From: Bacillus sp. AFS006103
Lineage (GTDB): Bacteria; Bacillota; Bacilli; Bacillales; Cytobacillaceae
Direction: 5' to 3'
Length of the DNA: 64,000 bases
Assembly (NCBI GenBank): GCA_002559145.1
Contig: NTXX01000036.1
Coordinates: 67,142-131,141 of the forward strand
Shown here: piece after piece, positions 16,856 to 25,334 of the stretch
Layout of the letters: every line of letters begins with the position of its first letter
Position numbering within the stretch: the first letter of the stretch is position 1
The notes under the pieces: generated by a model
What the model was told of the DNA's origin: nothing
Seen by the model: the letters and a program-made list of their open reading frames with translations, nothing else
Databases searched by the model: none
Made by a program: the position numbers and the translations under genes

Positions 16856-18457
16856 ATGTCAAAAGTAATTTCAGCTGCAAAAGCTGCCGAGTTGATTAAG
16901 GATGGCGATACCTTAGCCGCAACTGGTTTTGGATTATCTTGCTGGGCAGAAGAAATGGGAATTTCCATTGAAGAACGTTTTTTACAAACAGGATACCCCA
17001 AGAACTTAACGGTTATGCATTCAAGTGCAGTTGGTAACCGCCGGGATAAAGGAATGAGCCACCTAGGTTATGAAGGATTAGTAAAACGCTGGATTGGCGG
17101 GATTGCGATTGCCTCTCCAGGCATGGCGAAATTAATCGAAGAAGACAAATGCGAAGCATATAACTTGCCGCAAGGTGTCATCACCCAGTTGTACCGGGAA
17201 ATCGCAGCAAAACGGCCTGGTGTAATTACAAAAGTAGGAATGGGAACTTTTGTCGACCCCCGCCTTGAAGGTGGAAAGATGTCGCCTTCTACTAAAGAAG
17301 ATATCGTCAAGGTAATCGAGATTGAGGGAGATGAGTGGTTATTCTATAAATCTTTTCCGATCCAGGTGGGCCTTATCCGCGGAACGGTAGCGGATGAGAA
17401 CGGCAACTTAACACTTGAAAAAGAAGGATTGCACATGGAGGTACTGCCTGTTGCTCAAGCCGTACACAACTCCGGCGGAATCGTCATTGCTCAAGTCGAG
17501 ACAGTTGCCAAAAATGGCACATTAAATCCAAAGGATATTAAAGTACCGGGGATTTTAGTTGATTATATTGTCGTAGCAAAACCGGAAAATCACTTCCAAA
17601 CAGAAAATACCTATTATAACCCAGCCTTTTCCGGCCAGGTAAAAGTACCAGTGGATGGGATTGAAGCACTTCCGCTTGATGAACGGAAAGTCATTGCCCG
17701 CCGTTCCGCAGCTGAACTTCAGCCCAATACGATCTTAAATCTTGGTGTGGGAATCCCAGTCTGCGTTGGAACAATAGCAGCAGAAGAAGGTGTGAACGAT
17801 CAACTTATGCTGACAACCGAAGCCGGTTCCGTTGGTGGTGTTCCAGCAGGTTTGAAGGACTTTGGCCATGCGTTTAACTCTGAAGCAATAGTTGACCACG
17901 ATTCTCAGTTTGATTTTTATGATGGCGGCGGTATTGACCTATCCGTTCTTGGATTAGCGCAGACAGACGAATTTGGCAACGTAAACGTAAGTAAATTTGG
18001 TACCCGTGTCGCTGGCTGTGGCGGATTTATTAATATCTCTCAATCTGCCAAAAAACTAGTCTTTGCCGGAACCTTTACAGCAGGGGGTCTGCAGGTGAAG
18101 GTGGAGGATGGCAGATTGCAAATTTTACAAGAAGGTAAAGCAAAGAAATTTATTAAAAAGGTTCAGCAAGTCACTTTCAGTGGTTCTTATGCTTCACAAA
18201 TCAATCAGCCAGTCGTCTACGTGACGGAGCGTGCGGTATTTGAACTGATTGACGGTAGAGTGACCTTAACAGAAATGGCACCAGGTGTAGATTTACAGAA
18301 AGATATTCTGGCGCAAATGGAATTTACTCCGGTCATTTCAGCAGAACTAAAAGAAATGGATCCGGCGATGTTCCAAGAAAACTGGGGTAAATTGAAAGCA
18401 ATCATTGAAGAGAAGAAGGAAACCCGTAACGAACCTGAGCTTGTTTCAGCAGGGTAG
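16856..18457 (+). CDS. Fused acyl-CoA:acetate/3-ketoacid CoA-transferase (family I)
   Basis: AGGAG eight bases upstream selects the ATG at 16856. The 533-residue protein joins the alpha and beta halves of a family I CoA-transferase. The N-terminal half has GDTLAATGFG and the C-terminal half LNLGVGIPV and LTTEAGSVGGVPAG. The Glu in that last motif (about residue 323) should form the CoA thioester. Such fused enzymes move CoA between short carboxylates (acetate, propionate, lactate, acetoacetate). It heads an operon with an OFA-family carrier and a FabK/nitronate-monooxygenase-like flavoprotein. Together they look like uptake and CoA activation of a small carboxylate; the substrate is not identifiable. 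Confidence 0.85.
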   Translation: MSKVISAAKAAELIKDGDTLAATGFGLSCWAEEMGISIEERFLQTGYPKNLTVMHSSAVGNRRDKGMSHLGYEGLVKRWIGGIAIASPGMAKLIEEDKCEAYNLPQGVITQLYREIAAKRPGVITKVGMGTFVDPRLEGGKMSPSTKEDIVKVIEIEGDEWLFYKSFPIQVGLIRGTVADENGNLTLEKEGLHMEVLPVAQAVHNSGGIVIAQVETVAKNGTLNPKDIKVPGILVDYIVVAKPENHFQTENTYYNPAFSGQVKVPVDGIEALPLDERKVIARRSAAELQPNTILNLGVGIPVCVGTIAAEEGVNDQLMLTTEAGSVGGVPAGLKDFGHAFNSEAIVDHDSQFDFYDGGGIDLSVLGLAQTDEFGNVNVSKFGTRVAGCGGFINISQSAKKLVFAGTFTAGGLQVKVEDGRLQILQEGKAKKFIKKVQQVTFSGSYASQINQPVVYVTERAVFELIDGRVTLTEMAPGVDLQKDILAQMEFTPVISAELKEMDPAMFQENWGKLKAIIEEKKETRNEPELVSAG

Positions 18458-18534
18458 AAATGAATAAATCAGTTGGCAGGGCAGGTAGCAGGTTGCCTTG
18501 CCGACTAATCCAAAATAGGAAGGAAACAAAAGCG

Positions 18535-19776
18535 ATGAACATTCAGATTAACCGTTGGAAGATTCTTATTGCATCTACGATTATTAACATATGTGTTGGT
18601 GCCATTTATGCATTCAGTATTTTCGCCATGCCTTTAACGAACGTATTCCATGTGACTATGCCGGAAATTATGATGGCCTTTACTATTAATGCTGCGATCT
18701 CACCTATCCCGATGATCTTGGGAGGGAAATTAGTTGATAAAGGCGGGGCCAAGACTGCGATTATCCTTGGCGGTTCCATGTTTGGTTTAGGATTTATCCT
18801 ATCAGGCTTAGCTACGGCTCCTTGGATGTTGTACATTACCTACGGTGTTATTACCGGGTTGGGTCAAGGGATTGTTTATTCAGCAACGATTGGTAACTCT
18901 GTTAAACTGTTTCCCGACAAAAGAGGTCTTGCAGCTGGGATTGTAACAGCAGGGTATGGTGGTGGAACCATTGTCATTGCGCCAATTGCCAACGCCCTAA
19001 TTACAAGTAACGGTGTTCAGTTTGCACTTATTACGCTTGGAATAGCTTTCTTAGTTGTCATTTTAAGCTGCAGCTTTCTAGTAAAAGCTTGTCCGGCCGG
19101 GTTTATTCCAGCAGGATGGACTCCACCTGCAGCTGCTGGTCCGAATAAAGGCGGCATCAATATTCCTTGGAATGAAATGATTAAAAAACCAATCTTTTAC
19201 GTGATTGCAAGTTTGTTCTTAATCGGTGCTCTTTCCGGAATGATGGTTACCTCAAATGCTTCCGTTATTGGACAGACCATGTTTGGCTTAACACCTGCAA
19301 CTGCGGCATTATTTGTAAGCTTATATTCATTAAGTAACTGTACAGGACGTGTCTTCTGGGGAGCAATCTCTGATAAGATCGGCCGTACAAAATGTCTAAT
19401 GATGATCTATATTGTTATTGCCGCGATGATGTTAACGATCGCATTATCCACTTCTATTGCCGGCTTTGCGGTTGCGATTGTAGGAATTGGCTTATGCTTT
19501 GGCGGTACAATGGGAATTTTCCCTTCGATTGTTGGTGAGAAATTCGGAATGAAATATTACGGTGTCAACTATGGTGTGACCTTTATTGGCTACTCAGGTG
19601 CTGCATTCTTCGGCCCTAGAATTGCCAATACAGTGGCTGCAGCAAATGGTGGTCAATTCACCAATGCTTTTTATATCGCGTTAGTGATCTCACTTGTAGG
19701 CTTCGCCTTAACTTTTGTGTTCCAAACAATGGACAAGAAGAAACAAACAAACACAACTTCACCAAAAGTGGCTTAA
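18535..19776 (+). CDS. MFS transporter, oxalate/formate antiporter (OFA) family
   Basis: The start is the ATG at 18535, ten bases after AGGAAGGA; the longer frame from 18460 adds a non-membrane lead without such a site. The 413-residue product has twelve membrane segments and the MFS loop motif GGKLVDKGGAKT (about 62-73). Its N-terminus, WKILIASTIINICVGAIYAF, is typical of OFA carriers, which exchange or import small mono- and dicarboxylates. It follows the CoA-transferase by 77 bases and precedes the flavoprotein gene by 34, so all three are probably one transcript. Confidence 0.85.
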   Translation: MNIQINRWKILIASTIINICVGAIYAFSIFAMPLTNVFHVTMPEIMMAFTINAAISPIPMILGGKLVDKGGAKTAIILGGSMFGLGFILSGLATAPWMLYITYGVITGLGQGIVYSATIGNSVKLFPDKRGLAAGIVTAGYGGGTIVIAPIANALITSNGVQFALITLGIAFLVVILSCSFLVKACPAGFIPAGWTPPAAAGPNKGGINIPWNEMIKKPIFYVIASLFLIGALSGMMVTSNASVIGQTMFGLTPATAALFVSLYSLSNCTGRVFWGAISDKIGRTKCLMMIYIVIAAMMLTIALSTSIAGFAVAIVGIGLCFGGTMGIFPSIVGEKFGMKYYGVNYGVTFIGYSGAAFFGPRIANTVAAANGGQFTNAFYIALVISLVGFALTFVFQTMDKKKQTNTTSPKVA

Positions 19777-19810
19777 CTAAAATACTATTAACTTATTGGA
19801 GGAAAACGAC

Positions 19811-20776
19811 ATGAATATCACAAAATTATTAGGAATCAAATATCCCATTTTTCAAGGAGGTATGGCACAAATTGCGCTTGCCCCATTAGCTGGAGCGGTA
19901 TCCAATGCCGGTGGTTTAGGAATAATCGGCTCTGGCGGACTTAGTGCCGATCGCCTACGTGAAGAAATCAGAAAAACCAAAGAAATTACCAATAAACCAT
20001 TTGCAGTTAATTTAATGCTAATGATGAAAAATATCCCGGAACTAATTGAAGTAGTCATTGAAGAAGGCGTAAAAATTGTTACAACAGGTGCAGGTACACC
20101 AGCGCCTTATATGCCCATTTTCAAAGAACATGGCATTACAGTCATTCCAGTTGTTCCTTCTGTAAAAATCGCCAAGAAAATGGAAGCATTAGGCGTCGAT
20201 GCCATTGTCGCTGAAGGTACGGAGGCAGGCGGTCACGTAGGTGAAACAACAACTATGGCGCTCTTACCTCAAGTAACCAGTGCGGTTTCCATCCCTGTTA
20301 TTGGTGCGGGTGGTATTGCAGATGGACGTGGTATTGCGGCCGCATTTGCTTTAGGTGCACAAGGTGTTCAAGTGGGAACACGTTTCTTAGCAACAGTAGA
20401 ATGTCCAACACATGAAAACTTCAAACTTGCAGTAATCAATGCTGATGATACAAGTACTACTGTTACAGGACGAAGCCTTGGCGGACCCGTACGAAGCATA
20501 AAAAACAGCATGATTGCAGAATTCCAAGAGCTTGAGAGACAAAATGCTTCACGTGATGAACTAGAAAAAATTTCATTAGGGTCATTACGTAAAGCCGTGT
20601 TTGAAGGTGACACAGATCGTGGATCGGTAATGGCCGGACAAATTTGTGGTTTAGTCCAGGAAATTACAACGGTTGAAGAAATGATTACTAGTATGTTTGC
20701 AGAAGCACAAGAAGTATTAAATAACCTTGGTAAAATCACTGTTATGGAAGAAGAAAAAGAGTTAGTACTAGTTTAA
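19811..20776 (+). CDS. FabK-like / nitronate monooxygenase-like FMN enzyme
   Basis: GGAGG eight bases upstream selects the ATG at 19811. The 321-residue TIM-barrel protein has KYPIFQGGMAQIALAPLAGA at the N-terminus, the catalytic-loop GTEAGGHVGE (about 137-146), and the FMN phosphate loop VPVIGAGGIADGRG-like segment at about 163-176. These motifs are shared by enoyl-ACP reductase II (FabK) and nitronate monooxygenases, and sequence alone does not separate them. The operon with a CoA-transferase fits an enoyl-CoA/ACP reductase role at least as well as nitroalkane oxidation. A terminator closes the operon. Confidence 0.8.
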   Translation: MNITKLLGIKYPIFQGGMAQIALAPLAGAVSNAGGLGIIGSGGLSADRLREEIRKTKEITNKPFAVNLMLMMKNIPELIEVVIEEGVKIVTTGAGTPAPYMPIFKEHGITVIPVVPSVKIAKKMEALGVDAIVAEGTEAGGHVGETTTMALLPQVTSAVSIPVIGAGGIADGRGIAAAFALGAQGVQVGTRFLATVECPTHENFKLAVINADDTSTTVTGRSLGGPVRSIKNSMIAEFQELERQNASRDELEKISLGSLRKAVFEGDTDRGSVMAGQICGLVQEITTVEEMITSMFAEAQEVLNNLGKITVMEEEKELVLV

Positions 20777-20795
20777 AAGTTTTGTTTTAAATCAA

Positions 20796-20830
20796 ACAGT
20801 GCCTTAAGCCTAAGGTACTGTTTTTTTTTA
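20796..20830 (+). terminator. Rho-independent terminator
   Basis: ACAGTGCCTTA pairs with TAAGGTACTGT (11 bp, one G-U) around AGCC, followed by a run of T residues. Confidence 0.8.
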
Positions 20831-20925
20831 GCATTTAATGAATTTGTCATAATATATCTACCGTCATGATAGTGCTATATCTTTATAATTAAGGAATGAA
20901 TAATAGCAGAAGGGTGTTGATAAGA

Positions 20926-22314
20926 ATGAAGAAAAAGGTGATTGAAAAATCTAAAAGTAACTTTAAGGTTCAGGATATCAACGATTTGCCTTCTACCTTA
21001 TTCGTAACGGATGCAAAGGGAAATATTCTAATATCCAATGATTTTACCGCACTGACAATTGGTATCTCACTAGATGAATTATTAAAAATGAACGTTCAAG
21101 ATTTAGTGAAGGCCGGTTATTATAAACGTTCTATTACAATGGAAGCAATTGAAACCAAGCAAAGGGTATCACGGACTGTTGATACCAACCGAGGGTTCCA
21201 TATTAAATCGACGGCAACTCCTATCTTTCAAAAGGATGGAGAGCTCCGGCTTGTGGTCACCACCTCCAATGAATATAACGGAAAATTCCCTATAGCCACT
21301 GAACCCACTAACATACAAAATATAAATGGTAAAAGTAAAACAGATAAACCGGACACTAGAGCAGAAATTGGTTTTGTCGCCGAGAGCCTGGCGATGAAGC
21401 AAATTGTAAAGGTCTGCAATCAAATCGCCTCCTATGACAGCAAGGTTTTAATTTATGGCGAGTCAGGTACCGGGAAGGAAGTAGTTGCCCGCTATATCCA
21501 TCAGAAAAGTGATCGATCTCAAGGTCCTTTTGTTACCATCAATTGTGCGGCAATCCCGCCAACTATATTTGAACAAGAGTTGTTTGGCTATGAGAAAGCT
21601 GCTTTCCTCGGGGCAGATGTGAAGAAGAAAGGCATCATTGAGTTGGCGAATGATGGCGTTTTGTTCCTAGATGAAATTGCTGAAATGCCGCTCGAAATGC
21701 AAGCGAAATTGCTGAGGGTAATCGATAATAATGAAGTGAGACGAGTGGGCGGCGTGCAAAATGTGCCCATCAATTGCCGGATTATTGCTGCGACCAACCG
21801 TGATTTATGGAAGATGGTGAAAAAAGGAATGTTCCGGGAGGATTTATATTATCGGATTAACGTCATTCCTATTCATATTCCACCACTTCGTAATCGGAAA
21901 TTGGACATTGTTGGATTAATATCCTACTTCTTAGCGGAATTTAATGAGAAATATCAAGATAAGGTCGTCCTTAGTGCAGATGAGTTTCAAAGAATACTTA
22001 AGTCTGATTGGCCTGGAAATGCCAGAGAACTAAGAAATTATGTCGAGCGTCTGGTTGTCATTGAGCAGCAAAGTATCCAACAGTCTGCGGAGGATGCTGT
22101 GACCGATTGGTTTGCAATTGACCATTTTATTAAAAGGAATCTGGATAAACAATGTACATTAAAAAATTTTACATCGATTGTTGAGGGAAGATACATTAAA
22201 CATGTGCTCGACGCGTACAGCGGAAATGCGACAGAAGCCGCAAAAAGATTAGGCGTTGATCGATCGGTTATTTATCGAAAGTTAAAGAAGATGGATAATG
22301 CCCTTGGTAATTAG
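20926..22314 (+). CDS. Enhancer-binding-like regulator (PAS-AAA+-Fis HTH) with altered GAFTGA loop
   Basis: The 462-residue regulator (ATG at 20926; an ATG at 20896 is an alternative) has an N-terminal PAS-like domain, then an AAA+ core and a C-terminal Fis-type helix-turn-helix (GNATEAAKRLGVDRSVIYRK). In the longer numbering Walker A is GESGTGKE at 188-195 and Walker B GVLFLDE at 254-260; the arginine-finger region FREDLYYRINVI is present. The sigma-54-contacting GAFTGA motif reads AAFLGA at 235-240. Because that loop is normally essential for sigma-54 activation, this protein may act through sigma-A or as a repressor. It lies downstream of the CoA-transferase operon and is its probable regulator. 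Confidence 0.8.
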   Translation: MKKKVIEKSKSNFKVQDINDLPSTLFVTDAKGNILISNDFTALTIGISLDELLKMNVQDLVKAGYYKRSITMEAIETKQRVSRTVDTNRGFHIKSTATPIFQKDGELRLVVTTSNEYNGKFPIATEPTNIQNINGKSKTDKPDTRAEIGFVAESLAMKQIVKVCNQIASYDSKVLIYGESGTGKEVVARYIHQKSDRSQGPFVTINCAAIPPTIFEQELFGYEKAAFLGADVKKKGIIELANDGVLFLDEIAEMPLEMQAKLLRVIDNNEVRRVGGVQNVPINCRIIAATNRDLWKMVKKGMFREDLYYRINVIPIHIPPLRNRKLDIVGLISYFLAEFNEKYQDKVVLSADEFQRILKSDWPGNARELRNYVERLVVIEQQSIQQSAEDAVTDWFAIDHFIKRNLDKQCTLKNFTSIVEGRYIKHVLDAYSGNATEAAKRLGVDRSVIYRKLKKMDNALGN

Positions 22315-22359
22315 CCTTATTTCGAGAAATTAGAAGAAACAAAAAAGACTCTGTCTAAA

Positions 22360-22400
22360 GCCGCAGTCAGGAAAATCAGCTCCTGACTGCGGCCTTTTTT
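22360..22400 (+). terminator. Strong Rho-independent terminator
   Basis: GCCGCAGTCAGGA pairs perfectly with TCCTGACTGCGGC (13 bp) around an 8-base loop, followed by a T-run. Confidence 0.9.
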
Positions 22401-22550
22401 TATACCAGGGTACCAGTACTTTAACATTAATAGGTAAATTCTCCTGGTATTAAAGAAGTTGGAAATAGGTTGTGGGAAAACACACATCTAAAATCCCATA
22501 ATCCATGTTAATATGTATATTATATTAAATTTTTTGGGAGGTTAAGAAAC

Positions 22551-23735
22551 ATGCAAATTACTTTGAAAAACCCGAATACGGCCCAAAAGGACACATTGGT
22601 TCAAACAACCTTTTCAAGAACAAATCCGTTTCAAGCAAAAGTTCTTCGAAATATTGATTTAAATGGATCAGGTTCTAATAAAGAAACAAGGCATATTGAG
22701 TTATCACTAGAAGGGTCAGGCCTTTCTTATGTACCGGGTGATGCTCTTGGTATTATTCCTTCCAATGATCCAGACCTGGTTGCCTCACTACTTGAGGAAA
22801 TGCACTGGGATGAAGAAGCACTTGTTACGATCAATAAGCAAGGTGAAAATTTACCATTAGCGGAAGCGCTTACCAATTACTTTGAAATTACCTTACTTTC
22901 AAAAAAGATTTTACAGCAGGCTGCTGCATTTACAGAAAATGAAGAGTTACAAACGCTTCTCTTGGTTGAAAATACAACTCAATTGAAAGAATATTGCTAT
23001 GGCCGAGATTTGCTTGATATGTTACGTGAATTCGGTCCATGGAAAGCTACTGCCCAAGAAATGGTCGCTATCTTAAGAAAAATGACACCGCGCCTCTATT
23101 CAATTGCAAGCAGCATTGCAGCGAATCCCGAGGAAGTTCATTTGACTATCGGTGCTGTTCGCTACACAGCTCATGGACGGGATCGTAAAGGGGTTTGTTC
23201 TATTTCATTTGCTGAACGGTTGAAAGAGGGAGATACAATTCCAGTCTTTGTTCAAGCAAATAAACATTTCCATTTGCCAGAGTCTTCTGACCAAGATATT
23301 ATTATGGTTGGACCTGGGACAGGTATTGCACCATTCCGTTCTTTTTTACAAGAACGTGCCGTGAATAAAGGAACAGGCCAGTCATGGCTGTTTTTTGGAG
23401 ACCAGCATGCGGCTTCAGATTTCCTTTATCAAGATGAATTGGAAAAATATCAGCAAGATGGGATACTGACTAAACTCGATGCGGCATTTTCCCGCGACAC
23501 AACTCAAAAAGTCTATGTTCAAACTAAAATGCTTGAACATAGTAAAGAACTATTTGAATGGCTTGAAAAAGGCGCTTATTTCTACGTTTGCGGGGATAAG
23601 GAATATATGGCGAAAGACGTCAATGAAACACTTATTAACGTAATTGAAAATGAAGGATCCATGAGCCGCGAAGAAGCAGAGGCCTATCTAAAAGATATGC
23701 AGAAGCAAGGTCGTTACCAACGTGATGTCTATTAA
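22551..23735 (+). CDS. CysJ-like diflavin reductase, FAD/NADPH part only (no flavodoxin domain)
   Basis: The 394-residue protein matches the C-terminal two thirds of the sulfite reductase flavoprotein subunit. It has the FAD-binding TPRLYSIASS motif (about 183-192), the GVCSISFAERL stretch, the NADPH-binding GPGTGIAPFRSFLQER (about 261-276) and the terminal YVCGD...RYQRDVY. The roughly 200-residue N-terminal FMN/flavodoxin domain of CysJ is absent. GGGAGG before the ATG and a clean leader argue against truncation. No CysI gene is nearby. It may take electrons from NADPH to a separate flavodoxin or ferredoxin-like partner; that role is inference. Confidence 0.82.
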   Translation: MQITLKNPNTAQKDTLVQTTFSRTNPFQAKVLRNIDLNGSGSNKETRHIELSLEGSGLSYVPGDALGIIPSNDPDLVASLLEEMHWDEEALVTINKQGENLPLAEALTNYFEITLLSKKILQQAAAFTENEELQTLLLVENTTQLKEYCYGRDLLDMLREFGPWKATAQEMVAILRKMTPRLYSIASSIAANPEEVHLTIGAVRYTAHGRDRKGVCSISFAERLKEGDTIPVFVQANKHFHLPESSDQDIIMVGPGTGIAPFRSFLQERAVNKGTGQSWLFFGDQHAASDFLYQDELEKYQQDGILTKLDAAFSRDTTQKVYVQTKMLEHSKELFEWLEKGAYFYVCGDKEYMAKDVNETLINVIENEGSMSREEAEAYLKDMQKQGRYQRDVY

Positions 23736-23760
23736 GAGATTTGTATAAAAATAACAGCAA

Positions 23761-23796
23761 AAACCCTTCGTTCCGATTAGGACGAAGGGTTTTTAA
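23761..23796 (+). terminator. Rho-independent terminator
   Basis: AAACCCTTCGT pairs perfectly with ACGAAGGGTTT around a 10-base loop, then T residues. Confidence 0.85.
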
Positions 23797-23876
23797 CACA
23801 TAGGCCATTTTCATAAAATCTGTTGTTTTAATGGAAATACAATACCATTATGGTGTATTTCTCATGGAATACATAT

Positions 23877-24027
23877 TATGAAGGACAAATCTCATGTTCC
23901 TGAGTCGACTTATGTCCTTCATAGCCCTTATGAAGAACAAATCCCTTGTTCCTGAGTCGACTTATGTTCTTCATGGCCCTTATGAAGGACAACTCTCTTG
24001 CTGCAGAGGCAATTTTTGTCCTTCAAT
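23877..24027. repeat. Three tandem 52-bp hairpin units with compensatory stem change
   Basis: Units start at 23877, 23929 and 23981, exactly 52 bases apart. Each is a hairpin: TGAAGGACA/TGTCCTTCA in units 1 (23879-23887, 23913-23921) and 3 (23983-23991, 24017-24025), but TGAAGAACA/TGTTCTTCA in unit 2 (23931-23939, 23965-23973). The paired change in unit 2 keeps the stem. Units 1 and 2 share CCTGAGTCGACTTATG inside the loop; unit 3 has diverged there. The open frame that crosses them is not a gene. Confidence 0.85.
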
Positions 24028-24199
24028 TCAATTCAAGTTGAGCAAAACAAACAGATTCTCTTGCTTTAGCAAAATAAAAATAGAAGTAAAAGCAGAGCAG
24101 ATCTTATTTTTGCATTCTATAAAGTGTATTTAGGTAGGGATAGATTCGTTTAAAGCGAATATATAATTAATAGAATGTTATAAATGAGGGGGAGGAAGT

Positions 24200-25051
24200 A
24201 TGTTGTCACCTAAATCCAGATTTGAAACCATTAAAGGAATGGAAATTCATTTTACCGAATGGGGTGATCCACAGAAACCAACGGTGGTTTGTTGGCATGG
24301 TTTAACCCGGAACGGGCGGGACTTTGATATTTTAGCCCGGCAATTGGCACAAGATTATCATATCCTTTGTCCAGATACGATTGGGCGAGGATGGAGTGAG
24401 TGGAGCTCTTCCCCAGATAAGGATTATTGTTTTGAAAATTACAGTAACGTGGCTATTGGATTATTAGACCATTTAGGGATTGAGCAGGTCCGTTGGATTG
24501 GGACCTCGATGGGAGGAGCGATTGGGTTACGAATTGCCGGAACACCTCTTCATCAAAATCGTATAACCAGCTTAATTTTAAATGACATTGGTGCAGGTGC
24601 ATCTGACAATGCTGTTCAAGATATTGAAGGTATCAAACGAATTATTAGTTATGTTGGAACTCCTCCGCAATTCAAAACCTTTTCCGAATTAAAGAATTAT
24701 TATCAAACTATTTATGCGGCATTCGGTCTTGCCAATGAGCAGGAATGGATTGATTTTACTCGAAATTCTTGCAGACGAACGAATGAGGGAGGAATTAGTC
24801 CGAATTACGACCCAAATATTGCGTTACAATTTCAGCACACGAAGGATTTAAACCTCTGGAGCCAGTGGGAAGCTATTCAATGTAAAACTTTACTCATCCG
24901 AGGGGAGAAATCAGATGTATTGCCCTTAGATGTAGCGCTAAAGATGCAGCAAAAACCAAACTGTCAATTGGTATCCATTCCAAAACTAGGACACGCACCA
25001 GCATTAAATACGGAAGAACAAATCTCCATCATAGAGGATTTCCTGAGATGA
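24200..25051 (+). CDS. Alpha/beta-fold hydrolase
   Basis: The 283-residue protein has the oxyanion-hole HG (33-34), nucleophile elbow GTSMGG with Ser103, and triad partners Asp239 (GEKSDVLP) and His265 (KLGHAPAL). The length and the GRGWSEW stretch after strand 4 resemble esterase/lactonase-type members. Substrate cannot be predicted. GGGGGAGG-like purines lie before the ATG. It is flanked by a hairpin array upstream and a terminator downstream, so it is a single-gene unit. Confidence 0.85.
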   Translation: MLSPKSRFETIKGMEIHFTEWGDPQKPTVVCWHGLTRNGRDFDILARQLAQDYHILCPDTIGRGWSEWSSSPDKDYCFENYSNVAIGLLDHLGIEQVRWIGTSMGGAIGLRIAGTPLHQNRITSLILNDIGAGASDNAVQDIEGIKRIISYVGTPPQFKTFSELKNYYQTIYAAFGLANEQEWIDFTRNSCRRTNEGGISPNYDPNIALQFQHTKDLNLWSQWEAIQCKTLLIRGEKSDVLPLDVALKMQQKPNCQLVSIPKLGHAPALNTEEQISIIEDFLR

Positions 25052-25083
25052 TATTCAAGAATCTTTATGGATTACAAAAAAGT

Positions 25084-25119
25084 AAAAGGGAAACTACCAC
25101 TTAGCGTAGTTTCCCTTTT
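25084..25119 (+). terminator. Rho-independent terminator
   Basis: AAAAGGGAAACTAC pairs with GTAGTTTCCCTTTT around an 8-base loop; the T-run is the right arm itself. Confidence 0.85.
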
Positions 25120-25334
25120 CAGATTTGATGAAGGTATTTTTTAACCACGATTTTTTTGATACTAAACAGTTGCTCCTGTTAATCTACAAATTTAATCGCA
25201 ATTGGTAGAAAAAGTATAATGTGGGATATAGCCTTATTTAGTGAATTATTTAAGAATGTTTTCATTTTTAAAACCTTAATAGAATAATATTTGATACAAT
25301 AAAAAGTATTTTATTTTAAAGTGAGGTGAAAGAG

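Noticed and set aside
23894..24133. 79-codon open frame across the tandem hairpins
   Set aside because: It reads through the 52-bp repeat units, has no ribosome-binding site and no family resemblance; the repeat structure explains it.
25052..25334. T-box or other leader RNA upstream of brnQ
   Set aside because: No T-box sequence or antiterminator pair was found in the leader.
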